From: CAYFPS01 sp964345075
GTDB taxonomy: Bacteria; CAIWAD01
Reading direction: 5' to 3'
Assembly (NCBI GenBank): GCA_964345075.1
Contig: CAYFPS010000028.1
Coordinates: forward strand, 1-34,825
DNA length: 34,825 nucleotides
The position numbers and the translations under genes were made by a program. The notes beneath the pieces were generated by a model. That model had not been told where the DNA came from and made no database searches. It saw only the letters and a list, made by a program, of their open reading frames with translations. This document shows, one piece after another, positions 8,700-17,019 of the stretch. How positions within the stretch are numbered: position 1 is the stretch's first letter; each line of letters starts with the position of its first letter.

Positions 8700-11549
8700 A
8701 TGCCTAGACGTACTCAATCATATGGACTAAATAACCCTTTACAAGATGTTTTCCCATTGCCAGTTTTGGCACAACGTGCACCAACTACCAACGACACACG
8801 CTATGAAGTGGGTCAAATCTGGGTTGATGAAAGTGCTAATACTATTTATGGACTAACTGGTGTAGCCTCCGCAAGCGCCAACTGGACTCTTTTAGGTCCT
8901 GGAGCTTCTGATGTAGATACACTAACAGGAGATGTTGGAGGAGCCATTTCCCCCGTGGCTGGAAATATAACCTTAGCCGGCGGCACAAACATTGGCACAT
9001 CTGGCGCAGGAAGCACAATTACATTCAATTTAGATGCAGCTATTACTCTTGCAACATCTGTTACTTCTCCTTTATACACTTCCGCAGCAGCAATGGATAT
9101 AAATGTTGCAGCAGGCTCAGATATTACAATTCAAATGGGTGATGCCGCAGGCGCCAATGTTATAGATTTTGAAGATTCTGCAAGCGCAACAGTAGCATCA
9201 CTTGATTCTAACGGAACTCTTACAGTTGTAAATATGGATGGTATAATTGGAGCAACCACACCTGCAGCTATTACAGGAACTACAATTATTGCTAATACTT
9301 CTGTGACTTCCCCTTTATATACAGCTAATGCCGCAGATGCTTTAGTGCAAGCTGGAGGAGCAAATGATGTCGTTCTTAGGCTTGGTGATAATGCTGGAGC
9401 AACTTTCTTTAGGGTTCAAGATAGCGATAGCGCAGACCAGTTTACAATTGATTCTGATGGAGCATTAAGTGCTTTAACTGGATTAACTGTATCAGGAGCT
9501 GCTATTTCGCTTAATGATAACTCTAACTTTAACACTTCCATCAATACTGGAACCTCTACAGGAACTGTTACAATAGGAAGTGCAAATGCAGGTATTATAG
9601 ACATCGGATCTGGAGCTGCAATAACAATCGATACAGCAGCTGGTGTATCTATAGATGGCGCTACTGCTTCTAACTTTACCGTCACTGGTGCTTCTGAAGA
9701 TTTAACGCTAAGTTCGACAGGTGGCTCTGTTAATATGATTGCTACCGAAGCGGATGCTCAAGCAATTCTAATAGATGCATCTGACGCCGCTGGTGGTATT
9801 GATGTGGATTGCGGATCTGGTGGTTTTGACCTTCTTGCAACAGGTGGTGCTTTTTCTATAGACGGACAAGCAGCATCTAATATCACAGTAACTTCAGCGG
9901 GACTTGATCTTTCTTTAGAAGGAGTTGGTTGTGCGGTTAGAATGACTTCAACAGAAGCTCAAAATGATGCGATTTATATAGAAGCAAGCGCAGCAAATGG
10001 TGGTGTTGAAATTCAAGCTGGTACTGGTGGTATCAGAATGGGTGATACCGTAGATTGTTTAGGAATTACAATGGGTAACATTGCTCCTACTGCTGGCAGA
10101 AATATAACAATAGGATCTGGAACAATTGTAACAGCAGCTGTAACCGATGATATTTCCATTGGAGATGGAGGAGCAACTACTAATGTAAATTCTGTTAAGC
10201 ACGTTGATATTAACAATGGTGGCGTTACAACTGGTGTTGTTGAAACATTTATTGGTTGTGGAGCAGTAACTTCAGGCACTCATACCATGGAAATTTCCAC
10301 AGGTAATGTAGCAGCAGGAACTGCTAGTGTAGACATTTCTACAGGAACCGGAACTAAAACTGTAAATGTGGGTAATGCAGATGCAAATACAACATTCAAT
10401 ATTGATGCAATTACAGCTATTAATACAGATGTTAATGCAGCCTTCACTGTTAACACTGGAACAAGTACCGGAGCAATTACATTAGGAGCTATTGCTAATT
10501 CAGGTGCAGTTGCTATTGAATCTAGCACTACAATCGACCTTGATGCAGCGGGTGCAATTTCAATTAATTCCACAGGGGGAGTTCTAAATATAGGTGATGA
10601 TGCAGTAGCACAAAATATAAATATTGGTACTGGTGCTGCAGCAAGAACAGTTACAATAGGGAATGCTAGTGGAGCAACTAGTGTTGTTGTGAATTCTGGA
10701 ACCGGAGCGGCAAGCTTTGGTGCAAATGCTACAGCTCATACAACTACTGTTGGAAGTACAACAGGAGCTGCTGCAACAGTTATACAGGCTGGTACAGGCG
10801 AAATTACAATGACAGGAACTGTGAAGCAAATTGATGCTGAATTAATGGGACAAAGCGGGATTTATGTTCCTACATTTACTCAAGATGCTCCAGCAGTTAG
10901 TGCTGCTAATACAGGAGGAGTTCCAACAGGAGCAACTGGCGATGTTAACCTTTACACCTTACAAGGTGGTTTTGTAATGCAAGGGTTTGTTGTCGGAGCT
11001 GGCCAAACTATTTTGCAACCTCTTATGGGAGCAAATGGTTTAATTATTAATATGGACCAAACAAACACAGAAGGAATGGAATACAACTTTCCTTTCTTCC
11101 AGTATACAATTGGAACAAGCCCAGCATTTGCTTTTGAACTTGATCTATATATTAATGATATGGATGGAGCAGAACCATATATCTTTGGTTTTAGAAAAAC
11201 TGAAGCAAACAATGCATCTTACATTGCTTATGATACTTGGGCAACAATGGGAATGATTGCTTCTTCTTCCACAACTAATGTTGTATTAGCAACAGAGTTG
11301 AATGGAGGAGGTGTAACAACTACCAATACAACAGATGCATGGGGTGGTGACGGTTCTACTAATACTCTTAGAGTTTTAGTTGATGCAGCAGGAAATGTAA
11401 CTTATACAATCAATGGAGCTGCTCCAAGTGTAACCGCAGCCTTCCAATTTGATAATGCAGATGTAGTAATTCCTTACATAAGAATTGAACACTCTGCATC
11501 TGCTACAGATGTTGCTATAACTGGCATGAGAATTGGTTTCCAAGCATAA
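8700..11549 (+). CDS. Long tail fibre / receptor-binding protein 1
   Basis: 949 residues, low in charge and very rich in Gly, Ala, Thr, Ser and Asn, as in fibrous beta-structured phage adhesins. The N-terminus has a shared fibre module (TRYEVGQIWVDESANTIYGL, then DTLTGDVGGAISPVAGNITL). The shaft has internal repeats: a segment opening VSIDGATASNFTVTG near residue 315 recurs as FSIDGQAASNITVTS near 385, and TSVTSPLYT occurs twice. The last about 220 residues (from GIYVPTFTQDAPAV) are less repetitive, with aromatic strands (YIFGFRKTEANNASYIAYDT) suited to a globular jelly-roll or lectin-like tip. AAGGA lies 9 bases before the ATG. It is followed by a hairpin terminator. Binding host surface structures is inferred; the ligand is unknown. 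Confidence 0.75.
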   Translation: MPRRTQSYGLNNPLQDVFPLPVLAQRAPTTNDTRYEVGQIWVDESANTIYGLTGVASASANWTLLGPGASDVDTLTGDVGGAISPVAGNITLAGGTNIGTSGAGSTITFNLDAAITLATSVTSPLYTSAAAMDINVAAGSDITIQMGDAAGANVIDFEDSASATVASLDSNGTLTVVNMDGIIGATTPAAITGTTIIANTSVTSPLYTANAADALVQAGGANDVVLRLGDNAGATFFRVQDSDSADQFTIDSDGALSALTGLTVSGAAISLNDNSNFNTSINTGTSTGTVTIGSANAGIIDIGSGAAITIDTAAGVSIDGATASNFTVTGASEDLTLSSTGGSVNMIATEADAQAILIDASDAAGGIDVDCGSGGFDLLATGGAFSIDGQAASNITVTSAGLDLSLEGVGCAVRMTSTEAQNDAIYIEASAANGGVEIQAGTGGIRMGDTVDCLGITMGNIAPTAGRNITIGSGTIVTAAVTDDISIGDGGATTNVNSVKHVDINNGGVTTGVVETFIGCGAVTSGTHTMEISTGNVAAGTASVDISTGTGTKTVNVGNADANTTFNIDAITAINTDVNAAFTVNTGTSTGAITLGAIANSGAVAIESSTTIDLDAAGAISINSTGGVLNIGDDAVAQNINIGTGAAARTVTIGNASGATSVVVNSGTGAASFGANATAHTTTVGSTTGAAATVIQAGTGEITMTGTVKQIDAELMGQSGIYVPTFTQDAPAVSAANTGGVPTGATGDVNLYTLQGGFVMQGFVVGAGQTILQPLMGANGLIINMDQTNTEGMEYNFPFFQYTIGTSPAFAFELDLYINDMDGAEPYIFGFRKTEANNASYIAYDTWATMGMIASSSTTNVVLATELNGGGVTTTNTTDAWGGDGSTNTLRVLVDAAGNVTYTINGAAPSVTAAFQFDNADVVIPYIRIEHSASATDVAITGMRIGFQA

Positions 11550-11561
11550 AAATATTTGTTT

Positions 11562-11589
11562 TAAGAGCGTCTACTCACAGGCGCTCTTA
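11562..11589 (+). terminator. Hairpin terminator after fibre gene
   Basis: TAAGAGCG (11562-11569) pairs perfectly with CGCTCTTA (11582-11589) across a 12-base loop, 13 bases after the fibre stop codon. The following bases are TATTATGC, a weak U tract, so termination may be partial. Five bases after the stem comes TGCAAATAGAGAA (11595-11607), the same 13-mer that follows the hairpin at the left end of the window at the same distance. Confidence 0.55.
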
Positions 11590-11594
11590 TATTA

Positions 11595-11607
11595 TGCAAA
11601 TAGAGAA
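11595..11607 (+). promoter_or_regulatory. Repeated TGCAAATAGAGAA element
   Basis: The 13-mer TGCAAATAGAGAA is also at 17-29 (and nearly so at the right end), each time exactly 5 bases after an intergenic hairpin and upstream of a small virion gene with a strong ribosome binding site. A shorter form, CAAATAGAG, occurs at about 27118. The paired arrangement suggests a shared promoter, processing or translation-control element; which of these cannot be told from sequence. Confidence 0.4.
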
Positions 11608-11673
11608 TTGTTTCTTGAAAAAATATAACTTATTTGGCATTTCTAAATTAACGTCTAAACAAAAGAGGAACCA

Positions 11674-11889
11674 ATGGAAATTACAACACAGAGCCAAATA
11701 AAATTTAAATTAACTATAGAAGAAAACACTTATTCTTTTACTGTTCCACATGGAGCACCAATTGAACAAGCATTAAAAGCATCAAGTTTTTTTACATCTG
11801 CAATGGTCAAAATGAAAAAAGAACATGATGAGGATGAAGAAAAATCTCCTTCAGAAATTATTGAAGAAGTAGATAAACCTGAGGAATAA
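11674..11889 (+). CDS. Small acidic protein between fibre genes
   Basis: 71 residues. The first half is a mixed strand/helix domain (KFKLTIEENTYSFTVPHGAP, IEQALKASSFFTSAMVKM); the last 25 residues are very acidic (EHDEDEEKSPSEIIEEVDKPEE). AGAGGA lies 5 bases upstream of the ATG. It starts the second fibre transcription block, after the hairpin at 11562. No family is recognised. Position and size would suit a fibre-assembly helper or a small virion decoration, but that is a guess. Confidence 0.65.
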   Translation: MEITTQSQIKFKLTIEENTYSFTVPHGAPIEQALKASSFFTSAMVKMKKEHDEDEEKSPSEIIEEVDKPEE

Positions 11890-11891
11890 TT

Positions 11892-12236
11892 ATGGGTTAT
11901 GGAACACGCGTAATATTTGATACAATACGCACGTTAGCGTTTGGAGATTTTGCGGGCACTTATGTTGCATTAGGAACTCCTTTAACAGATCATTGTAGAC
12001 TTATCCAATTTAGTAATAGTACAAATGAAGATATCTTTGTATCATTTAATGGAACAGATCACAATCTAAGAATAGCATCTAATGCGTTCAAACTTTTCGA
12101 TTTATCCTCAAATAAAATTCGTGATGACGGTCTTTTTATAGCATCAGGAACACAGTTATATGTAAGATATGTTGGATCAGCAGGAACATCAGGCAATGTA
12201 TGGGCAGAAGTGATGTATGCTGAAGGAGGAAAATAA
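11892..12236 (+). CDS. Conserved small virion/fibre-associated protein
   Basis: 114 residues, all beta in appearance: FAGTYVALGTPLTDHCRLIQ, then FSNSTNEDIFVSFNGTDHNL, IASNAFKLFDLSSNKI and a closing WAEVMYAEGG. The pattern 'alGtpl...NsTnedvfvSfDG...lDlssNk' is one I recognise from unnamed phage proteins next to tail-fibre genes. Its function is not established; a beta-sandwich fibre-attachment or collar role is plausible. The stop overlaps the ATG of the next fibre gene by one base (TAATG), which couples the two. Confidence 0.65.
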   Translation: MGYGTRVIFDTIRTLAFGDFAGTYVALGTPLTDHCRLIQFSNSTNEDIFVSFNGTDHNLRIASNAFKLFDLSSNKIRDDGLFIASGTQLYVRYVGSAGTSGNVWAEVMYAEGGK

Positions 12237-15049
12237 TGTCTCAACAAGGAATTCTGGCTGAAACAACAACACCTCTTCCAAATGTAGAAACCCTTACCGG
12301 AGATAGCGGAGGAGCGGTTGGCCCTGATGGCGCAGGCAATATTGATATATTAGGTGGCGATACTCTAACTGTTGATGGTAATCCTGGAGCAAATACATTA
12401 ACCATAAATGCTTCTGACAGTGGTTATCCCATTACTCCTTTTGTAGTAGGTCCGGTTGGAGAAGCAGGCTATCAAACTATTCAAGATGGTCTTGATGCTG
12501 CTAATGCTGCAGGTGGGGGAATGGTATTTGTACAAAATGGTACATATACTGAAAATTTAACTTTCTATGATGGAATAGCATTAATTGGAGAAGGTGAACA
12601 AAATACTTTCATTAATGGAACTCATACTCCTCCTATTTCAGGAACTTTAAATATATTTAGAGTAACTTTAGCAGACGCTACAGCAATTTTTTCTTCAGCT
12701 GCTGCCGGAACAGCCGCCTTAATAGTAGAAGATTGTACCATTAATGTTACAAATGGTTATGCATTTGATATGGTAAATTGGACAGCTGCCGGATCTATTG
12801 CAGTTTTTGATATTGGAAATTTTGGTACTAATGATGGATTTGTAAATAATACAGGGGGAACAGGTTTCTTTTGCTTTGCTGCAGGAATGGGTAATGGAAC
12901 TGCGAATCCAATGATATTGAGTGGATTTTGTGAATTTTCTGCTGCTGTTGAAATAGGTTGTCCTATTAATTTAGTAACTGGAGCGCAGTTAGTTTCAATT
13001 GGTGGTCTTTATGATCATACTGTCACAATAAGTAACAATGCAACTTTCACATCGCAACTAGATAGTTTTGTAACAGGATCGGATGCGGCAATAATTAATA
13101 ATTCATCAGGAAATTCAGCAATATCAAATTGTTCTATAAATACTAGTAATAGTCCTGCAATAGATGGAACTGGGGTTGGCACATTAACTCTAACAGGAAT
13201 AGATTTTGTAGATAATTCTTCGCTTGGAGGAAGCTTAGTAATTTCTGGAGGAAATTCATATAGTGGAACATATAAATCAGATTATACTGATCATGGAGTG
13301 TTGCTTGGGAAAGGATCTGTTAGCGATATAGTAGCAACTACTGCCGGAACCAATGGACAACTTCTTATAGGAGCAACAGGTGCTGACCCAGCATTTGCTA
13401 ATTTAACTTCTACAGGAGGCACGATTGCCATCACTGAAGGCGCAAACACATTAAATATTGAATCAGGATCTATAGTCGCAACTAGCTATGACACAGATAG
13501 TGGAACCGCTATTCCAGCTGCAAATGTTTTAGATATAGTAGGGACAGCTGCTCAAGGTATTTCTACAAGTGGAGCTGGAAATACAGTCACAATAACATGT
13601 TCTGATGCATCTGATCTTCAAAAAGGTGTTTCTTCTTATGATACATATGATTTCATAGTTACAGCAGGAGAAGTTAAATTAAGAGAAGGAGTTTCGATTT
13701 TATATGTAGGAAAACATGGAAATAATTCTGCTGATGGACTTACTTATGAAAGTGCATTTCTAACATTTACAGCAGCTTTGGCAGCTGCAGGAGCCAATAC
13801 AGTAATTGTATGCTTTGATGCAGGAACTTATACAGAAAATTTAACAATGGTTGCAAATGTAGATATTTTTGCATGCAATGCCACATTAGATGGAAATATT
13901 ATTCTTGTTGATTTTTCTAATGTTAAATTTAAAGCACAAACTGTTGCCGCAGGAAATGTAGGAATTTCAAAAACTACAGGAACAAACTATTCATTTGTCG
14001 TAATTGATGATATTGATTTAACAGGAAATGCTATAGGCGTTCTAGTAACTGCAGGATTTATCAATTTTACCTGGAAAACTCTTACAGTTGCAGATGGTTT
14101 TGGAATTGGAGATGGAACAACAAATTTATTACACCTGCATCTTAAGGGAGGAGATATATATGTTACCGGAACTGGAGTTGCGTTAGCGAGAGGTTTTGCA
14201 GGAACAACAGTTGGAAGAATTGATCATATTTTAGATACTGGCGGAGGAAATGGAACTGGGATTCTGTCTATTGGCGGAACAATGGATTTGTCTATTAATA
14301 GAATTGAAGGGTTTGCTACAGGAATAGATTGTAATGGCGGAACACTAAATCTTTCTATTAATGAGCTTGATTCTACGGTTGCATACGATATTGCGGGTGG
14401 TAATTTAAACTTACATGTAAATGAATTAACGGGTACTGAAACTTCTAGTGGAGGAACAAGAAGGATAATTTCTGCTGAAGATGGAATAAATAATGTTGTT
14501 ATTGGAGATACGATAGCTGCTGCTGGAACATTTTCTACAGTTACAGATACTTCTAGAACTCAACACGCCGTAAGTATTTATGGGGCAAGTGGAGTTTTAT
14601 CAGAAGTTGGTCCATTAACTAATGGACAACTTGTCATTGGAAGTACGGGAGTTGCTCCAGTTGCNNNNNNNNNNACAAATGGAGCTGGTTCCATTACGAT
14701 TTCTTCTTCAGGCGGTGGAATTGCTTGGACAGAAGTAACTGTTGTTGGTCCAACTACCATGAGTGTTGATAACGGATACATTGCAAATAATGCTGCACTT
14801 GTAACTTTAACATTGCCAGCAACGGCTGCTGTAGGATCTGTAATAAAAGTTGTAGGAAAAGGTGCAGGTGGTTGGAGTATTGCTCAGAATGCGGGACAAA
14901 CAGTTCATTTCTTAGCACAAGACTCAACAACAGGGGCAGGAGGAAGTGTTGCATCATCAACACAATATGATTGTGTAACTTATATATGCACAACAGCAAA
15001 TACTGATTTCGTTGTAGAGTCAGCAGTTGGAAACCTTACAGTAACATAA
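12236..15049 (+). CDS. Tailspike-like receptor-binding protein 2 with two beta-helix regions
   Basis: About 937 residues, interrupted by a 10-N assembly gap. The N-terminus carries the fibre module also seen in the 949-residue fibre (ETLTGDSGGAVGPDGAGNID). Two right-handed beta-helix (pectin-lyase-fold) regions follow. The first opens at about residue 80 with GYQTIQDGLDAANAAGGGMV, then NGTYTENL. The second opens near residue 485 with ILYVGKHGNNSADGLTYESA, then GTYTENLTM. A linker with NGQLLIGATGADP occurs after the first helix and NGQLVIGSTGVAP after the second. The C-terminal about 100 residues (LPATAAVGSVIKVVGKGAGG onward) form a compact tip. Such spikes bind and sometimes cleave surface glycans; I cannot identify catalytic residues. 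Confidence 0.7.
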   Translation: MSQQGILAETTTPLPNVETLTGDSGGAVGPDGAGNIDILGGDTLTVDGNPGANTLTINASDSGYPITPFVVGPVGEAGYQTIQDGLDAANAAGGGMVFVQNGTYTENLTFYDGIALIGEGEQNTFINGTHTPPISGTLNIFRVTLADATAIFSSAAAGTAALIVEDCTINVTNGYAFDMVNWTAAGSIAVFDIGNFGTNDGFVNNTGGTGFFCFAAGMGNGTANPMILSGFCEFSAAVEIGCPINLVTGAQLVSIGGLYDHTVTISNNATFTSQLDSFVTGSDAAIINNSSGNSAISNCSINTSNSPAIDGTGVGTLTLTGIDFVDNSSLGGSLVISGGNSYSGTYKSDYTDHGVLLGKGSVSDIVATTAGTNGQLLIGATGADPAFANLTSTGGTIAITEGANTLNIESGSIVATSYDTDSGTAIPAANVLDIVGTAAQGISTSGAGNTVTITCSDASDLQKGVSSYDTYDFIVTAGEVKLREGVSILYVGKHGNNSADGLTYESAFLTFTAALAAAGANTVIVCFDAGTYTENLTMVANVDIFACNATLDGNIILVDFSNVKFKAQTVAAGNVGISKTTGTNYSFVVIDDIDLTGNAIGVLVTAGFINFTWKTLTVADGFGIGDGTTNLLHLHLKGGDIYVTGTGVALARGFAGTTVGRIDHILDTGGGNGTGILSIGGTMDLSINRIEGFATGIDCNGGTLNLSINELDSTVAYDIAGGNLNLHVNELTGTETSSGGTRRIISAEDGINNVVIGDTIAAAGTFSTVTDTSRTQHAVSIYGASGVLSEVGPLTNGQLVIGSTGVAPVXXXXTNGAGSITISSSGGGIAWTEVTVVGPTTMSVDNGYIANNAALVTLTLPATAAVGSVIKVVGKGAGGWSIAQNAGQTVHFLAQDSTTGAGGSVASSTQYDCVTYICTTANTDFVVESAVGNLTVT
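14665..14674. other. Assembly gap (10 N) inside the tailspike gene
   Basis: Ten Ns replace sequence in the second NGQL(L/V)IG linker. The reading frame resumes correctly after them. Compared with the first linker copy in the same protein, the second is about nine codons short here, so the true missing length is probably nearer 37 bases than 10. Confidence 0.9.
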
Positions 15050-15062
15050 CAAAGGTTATAAA

Positions 15063-15140
15063 ATGTTTTTAGATCCATTATTTTTTGAAATTCAATTTAA
15101 ACCTTTACTTTTCGTCATAGGAGTAACATTAACATTTTAG
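15063..15140 (+). CDS. Hydrophobic micropeptide between fibre genes (25 aa)
   Basis: Encodes MFLDPLFFEIQFKPLLFVIG followed by VTLTF, 25 residues, mostly hydrophobic. AAAGG lies 7 bases before the ATG, and it fills the 102-base gap between two fibre genes. It may be a short membrane peptide or a translational relay for the downstream gene. There is no family, and the evidence is only the ribosome binding site and fit to the gap. Confidence 0.35.
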   Translation: MFLDPLFFEIQFKPLLFVIGVTLTF

Positions 15141-15151
15141 ATAGGTAATAC

Positions 15152-15856
15152 ATGACTCAAAATGCAATAAACAATACAGCCTCAACTTTAACTGTAGGGA
15201 ATGCATCCTCAACTAATTATATATCTCAATTACGATCAGCTTCCGGTCAGTGGTTAAGTTGGAACGATTCAACAGATACTTTTGGTCTTTATAATAGAGC
15301 TGGCACCCCTGAAGGAAATATAACCGCAGATATTGGTACTCTTTGTATTGATACAACAAATGGTGTGTTATATATAAAACAAACAGATAGTGCAAATACT
15401 GGATGGACAAGCGTGGGGGGAGCAAGTGGAGCAGTTCTTCAAAGTGTATCTTCTTCTACTACCTCTGTTGTAACAACAACAAGTACAATTCCAGCAGATA
15501 ATACAATTCCACAGATAACAGAGGGAGCATCTGCTTTAACAGTCGCGATTACACCTGCGGATAGTACAAACGTATTGTTTGTTGAAACATGGGGAAGATC
15601 AGACCCAGGAGCTACCAATATAATAGGTGCTTTATTTAAACAAGGAACAGCTAATTCTTTTGTAGCAGCGTTTATAAATGCTAGCTATTATCTCGCTGGA
15701 ACTGTTGTAGCAGGATCAACTTCATCACAAACTTTGGAGTTTAGGATTGGATCGCAAGCTGGAACGACTGTCGCTGTAAATGGTACCACAGCAGGAACAC
15801 ATTTTTGGGGAGCAGCAGGTCTAATGTATTTACGTGTAACGGAATTATTACCTTAA
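15152..15856 (+). CDS. Short tail fibre / receptor-binding protein 3
   Basis: 234 residues. The N-terminal half has the fibre-anchor pattern EGNITADIGTLCIDTTNGVLYIK followed by TGWTSVGG, common to many podovirus and siphovirus fibres. The C-terminal half (SSTTSVVTTTSTIPADNTIP, ITEGASALTVAITPADSTNV, VNGTTAGTHFWGAAG, YLRVTEL) matches a receptor-tip domain I recognise from many phage fibres: 'iP.DnTiPq..EG' followed by strands and a closing 'vtEl'. It lies last in the fibre block. With the proteins at 8700 and 12236 it gives the phage three candidate adhesins, so either a branched fibre or a broad host range is possible. Confidence 0.7.
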   Translation: MTQNAINNTASTLTVGNASSTNYISQLRSASGQWLSWNDSTDTFGLYNRAGTPEGNITADIGTLCIDTTNGVLYIKQTDSANTGWTSVGGASGAVLQSVSSSTTSVVTTTSTIPADNTIPQITEGASALTVAITPADSTNVLFVETWGRSDPGATNIIGALFKQGTANSFVAAFINASYYLAGTVVAGSTSSQTLEFRIGSQAGTTVAVNGTTAGTHFWGAAGLMYLRVTELLP

Positions 15857-15877
15857 TAAAAAATAATAGGAGATTAT

Positions 15878-16135
15878 ATGAAAAGAATTTTAGAAGGGGC
15901 TAGTGTTTTAACTGCAATATTTATGATTTTTTCTGTCGGAGCCTTTTTCATATTTAGCATTCAGAATAAAACAAATAAAAGCAAAGAAAGAAAACGTTCT
16001 GAAGAGATGATTAGAGAAGCTCAAGTAGATTATGAAAAAAAGATTCATCAGAAAGAAAAAGAAATAGAAGATATAAAAAAAGAATTTGAACTATTTTATG
16101 AAGAAATGCACCCTTTTATTTATCAAGGAAATTAA
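15878..16135 (+). CDS. Membrane-anchored coiled-coil protein (possible spanin or membrane effector)
   Basis: 85 residues: a transmembrane segment at about residues 8-28 (SVLTAIFMIFSVGAFFIFSI), then a Lys/Glu-rich coiled coil (KSKERKRSEEMIREAQVDYE, KKIHQKEKEIEDIKKEFELF). AGGAG lies 7 bases before the ATG. It ends the late plus-strand block just after the fibres, the usual site of lysis genes. An N-terminal anchor plus a periplasmic coiled coil is the shape of an inner-membrane spanin, but no partner lipoprotein with a lipobox was found nearby. Its stop shares the bases TTAA (16132-16135) with the stop of the convergent nuclease gene. Confidence 0.65.
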   Translation: MKRILEGASVLTAIFMIFSVGAFFIFSIQNKTNKSKERKRSEEMIREAQVDYEKKIHQKEKEIEDIKKEFELFYEEMHPFIYQGN

Positions 16136-17019
16136 ATTTTAGGGCATTTAATTCGGTAAAAACCAATTCCTGAATTTTTCTTAATATATTTGTCGACTTC
16201 TATGCCATCAAGCTTCATTTGATCAATGTCATAAGCTTTCCGAGGAGCGCATCTTTGAATCCAAAATCCATAGGACGTAAAATTTCCATCATCACCAAAT
16301 TCTATTATTTGTGATTTAAGAGCCTTTTTACGCTCTTGAGCAGCTTTCTCAACTAAATCATGGTCTCTATATTCATTAAGCAATTCACGCAGTTTAGGGT
16401 CTTCTATTATGATGTAATCGTCCTCTGAAGGTGGTGGTGGTATTCCCATTTGCACTAATCTCCAAAAGTCTAAGGCTTTTTCTTTCATTTCTTTTTGAAG
16501 AGTTGGTTGAGCAAATGCCTCAATAATTATACAAGAATTATAACGATAATCCCAAATAGCAAAAAAAGCTCTGATAGGCTTACAAAGCATAATTTGCCAT
16601 TGAATTTGATGTTGCCAATAAAGAGGAAGTTTAAAATTGTTACGAGCATCATTCAGAATCTCTTCTTTTACAGGACATTTTATTTCACATAATGTCTTTG
16701 AAGTAGAGTCATAACCATCTAAAGAAGCTTTAAAAAAAGAATTTTCAATATCTTCGATACATAATGGCTCTAATTTAAACTGTTGGTTTTTATTTATCCA
16801 CTCTCTAGCAATAGGTTCATTTTTTATTCCATGTGCCATAGCGGGATTAATTTCATCAGTTGACCTAAAACCACACTTTTCATCCCAGAGTTGAAGAGGA
16901 GTTTTGAATTTATTGCTTTTCATCAAAACGCTAATATCAGAGGCTCCCAATCCATTACGCCGCCAATCAAGCCATTCCTTTCCAGATTGTTCAATAAATG
17001 AAACTACTTTCAACACCAT
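16132..17019 (-). CDS. YqaJ-family viral recombinase (lambda-exonuclease-like)
   Basis: 295 residues. Motifs of the YqaJ/lambda-exo PD-(D/E)XK nuclease family appear in order: RRNGLGASDIS (20-30), GIKNEP with the conserved Glu at 68, a FKASLDGY strand with Asp101, the metal-binding LCEIKCP (Glu112, Lys114) and YWQHQIQWQ (134-142). It digests one strand of double-stranded ends to make 3' overhangs for the annealing protein. It lies downstream of SSB and ERF genes in one minus-strand operon. The ATG at 17019 is only one base from GGAG; a TTG at 17013, seven bases from it and overlapping the SSB stop, may be the real start. Confidence 0.88.
   Translation of the reverse strand: MVLKVVSFIEQSGKEWLDWRRNGLGASDISVLMKSNKFKTPLQLWDEKCGFRSTDEINPAMAHGIKNEPIAREWINKNQQFKLEPLCIEDIENSFFKASLDGYDSTSKTLCEIKCPVKEEILNDARNNFKLPLYWQHQIQWQIMLCKPIRAFFAIWDYRYNSCIIIEAFAQPTLQKEMKEKALDFWRLVQMGIPPPPSEDDYIIIEDPKLRELLNEYRDHDLVEKAAQERKKALKSQIIEFGDDGNFTSYGFWIQRCAPRKAYDIDQMKLDGIEVDKYIKKNSGIGFYRIKCPKI

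Noticed and set aside
10584..10829. Minus-strand frame coding a Cys/Ser-rich peptide within the first fibre
   Set aside because: It is the reverse complement of low-complexity Gly/Thr/Ala codons of the fibre gene; Cys richness comes from that composition and there is no ribosome binding site.
14578..14999. Minus-strand frames over the tailspike gap region
   Set aside because: One spans the Ns and both are shadows of the tailspike coding strand with no translation signals.
8700..15856. Invertible tail-fibre segment served by the serine recombinase
   Set aside because: No inverted pair of crossover-like sites and no silent alternative fibre end on the minus strand were seen.
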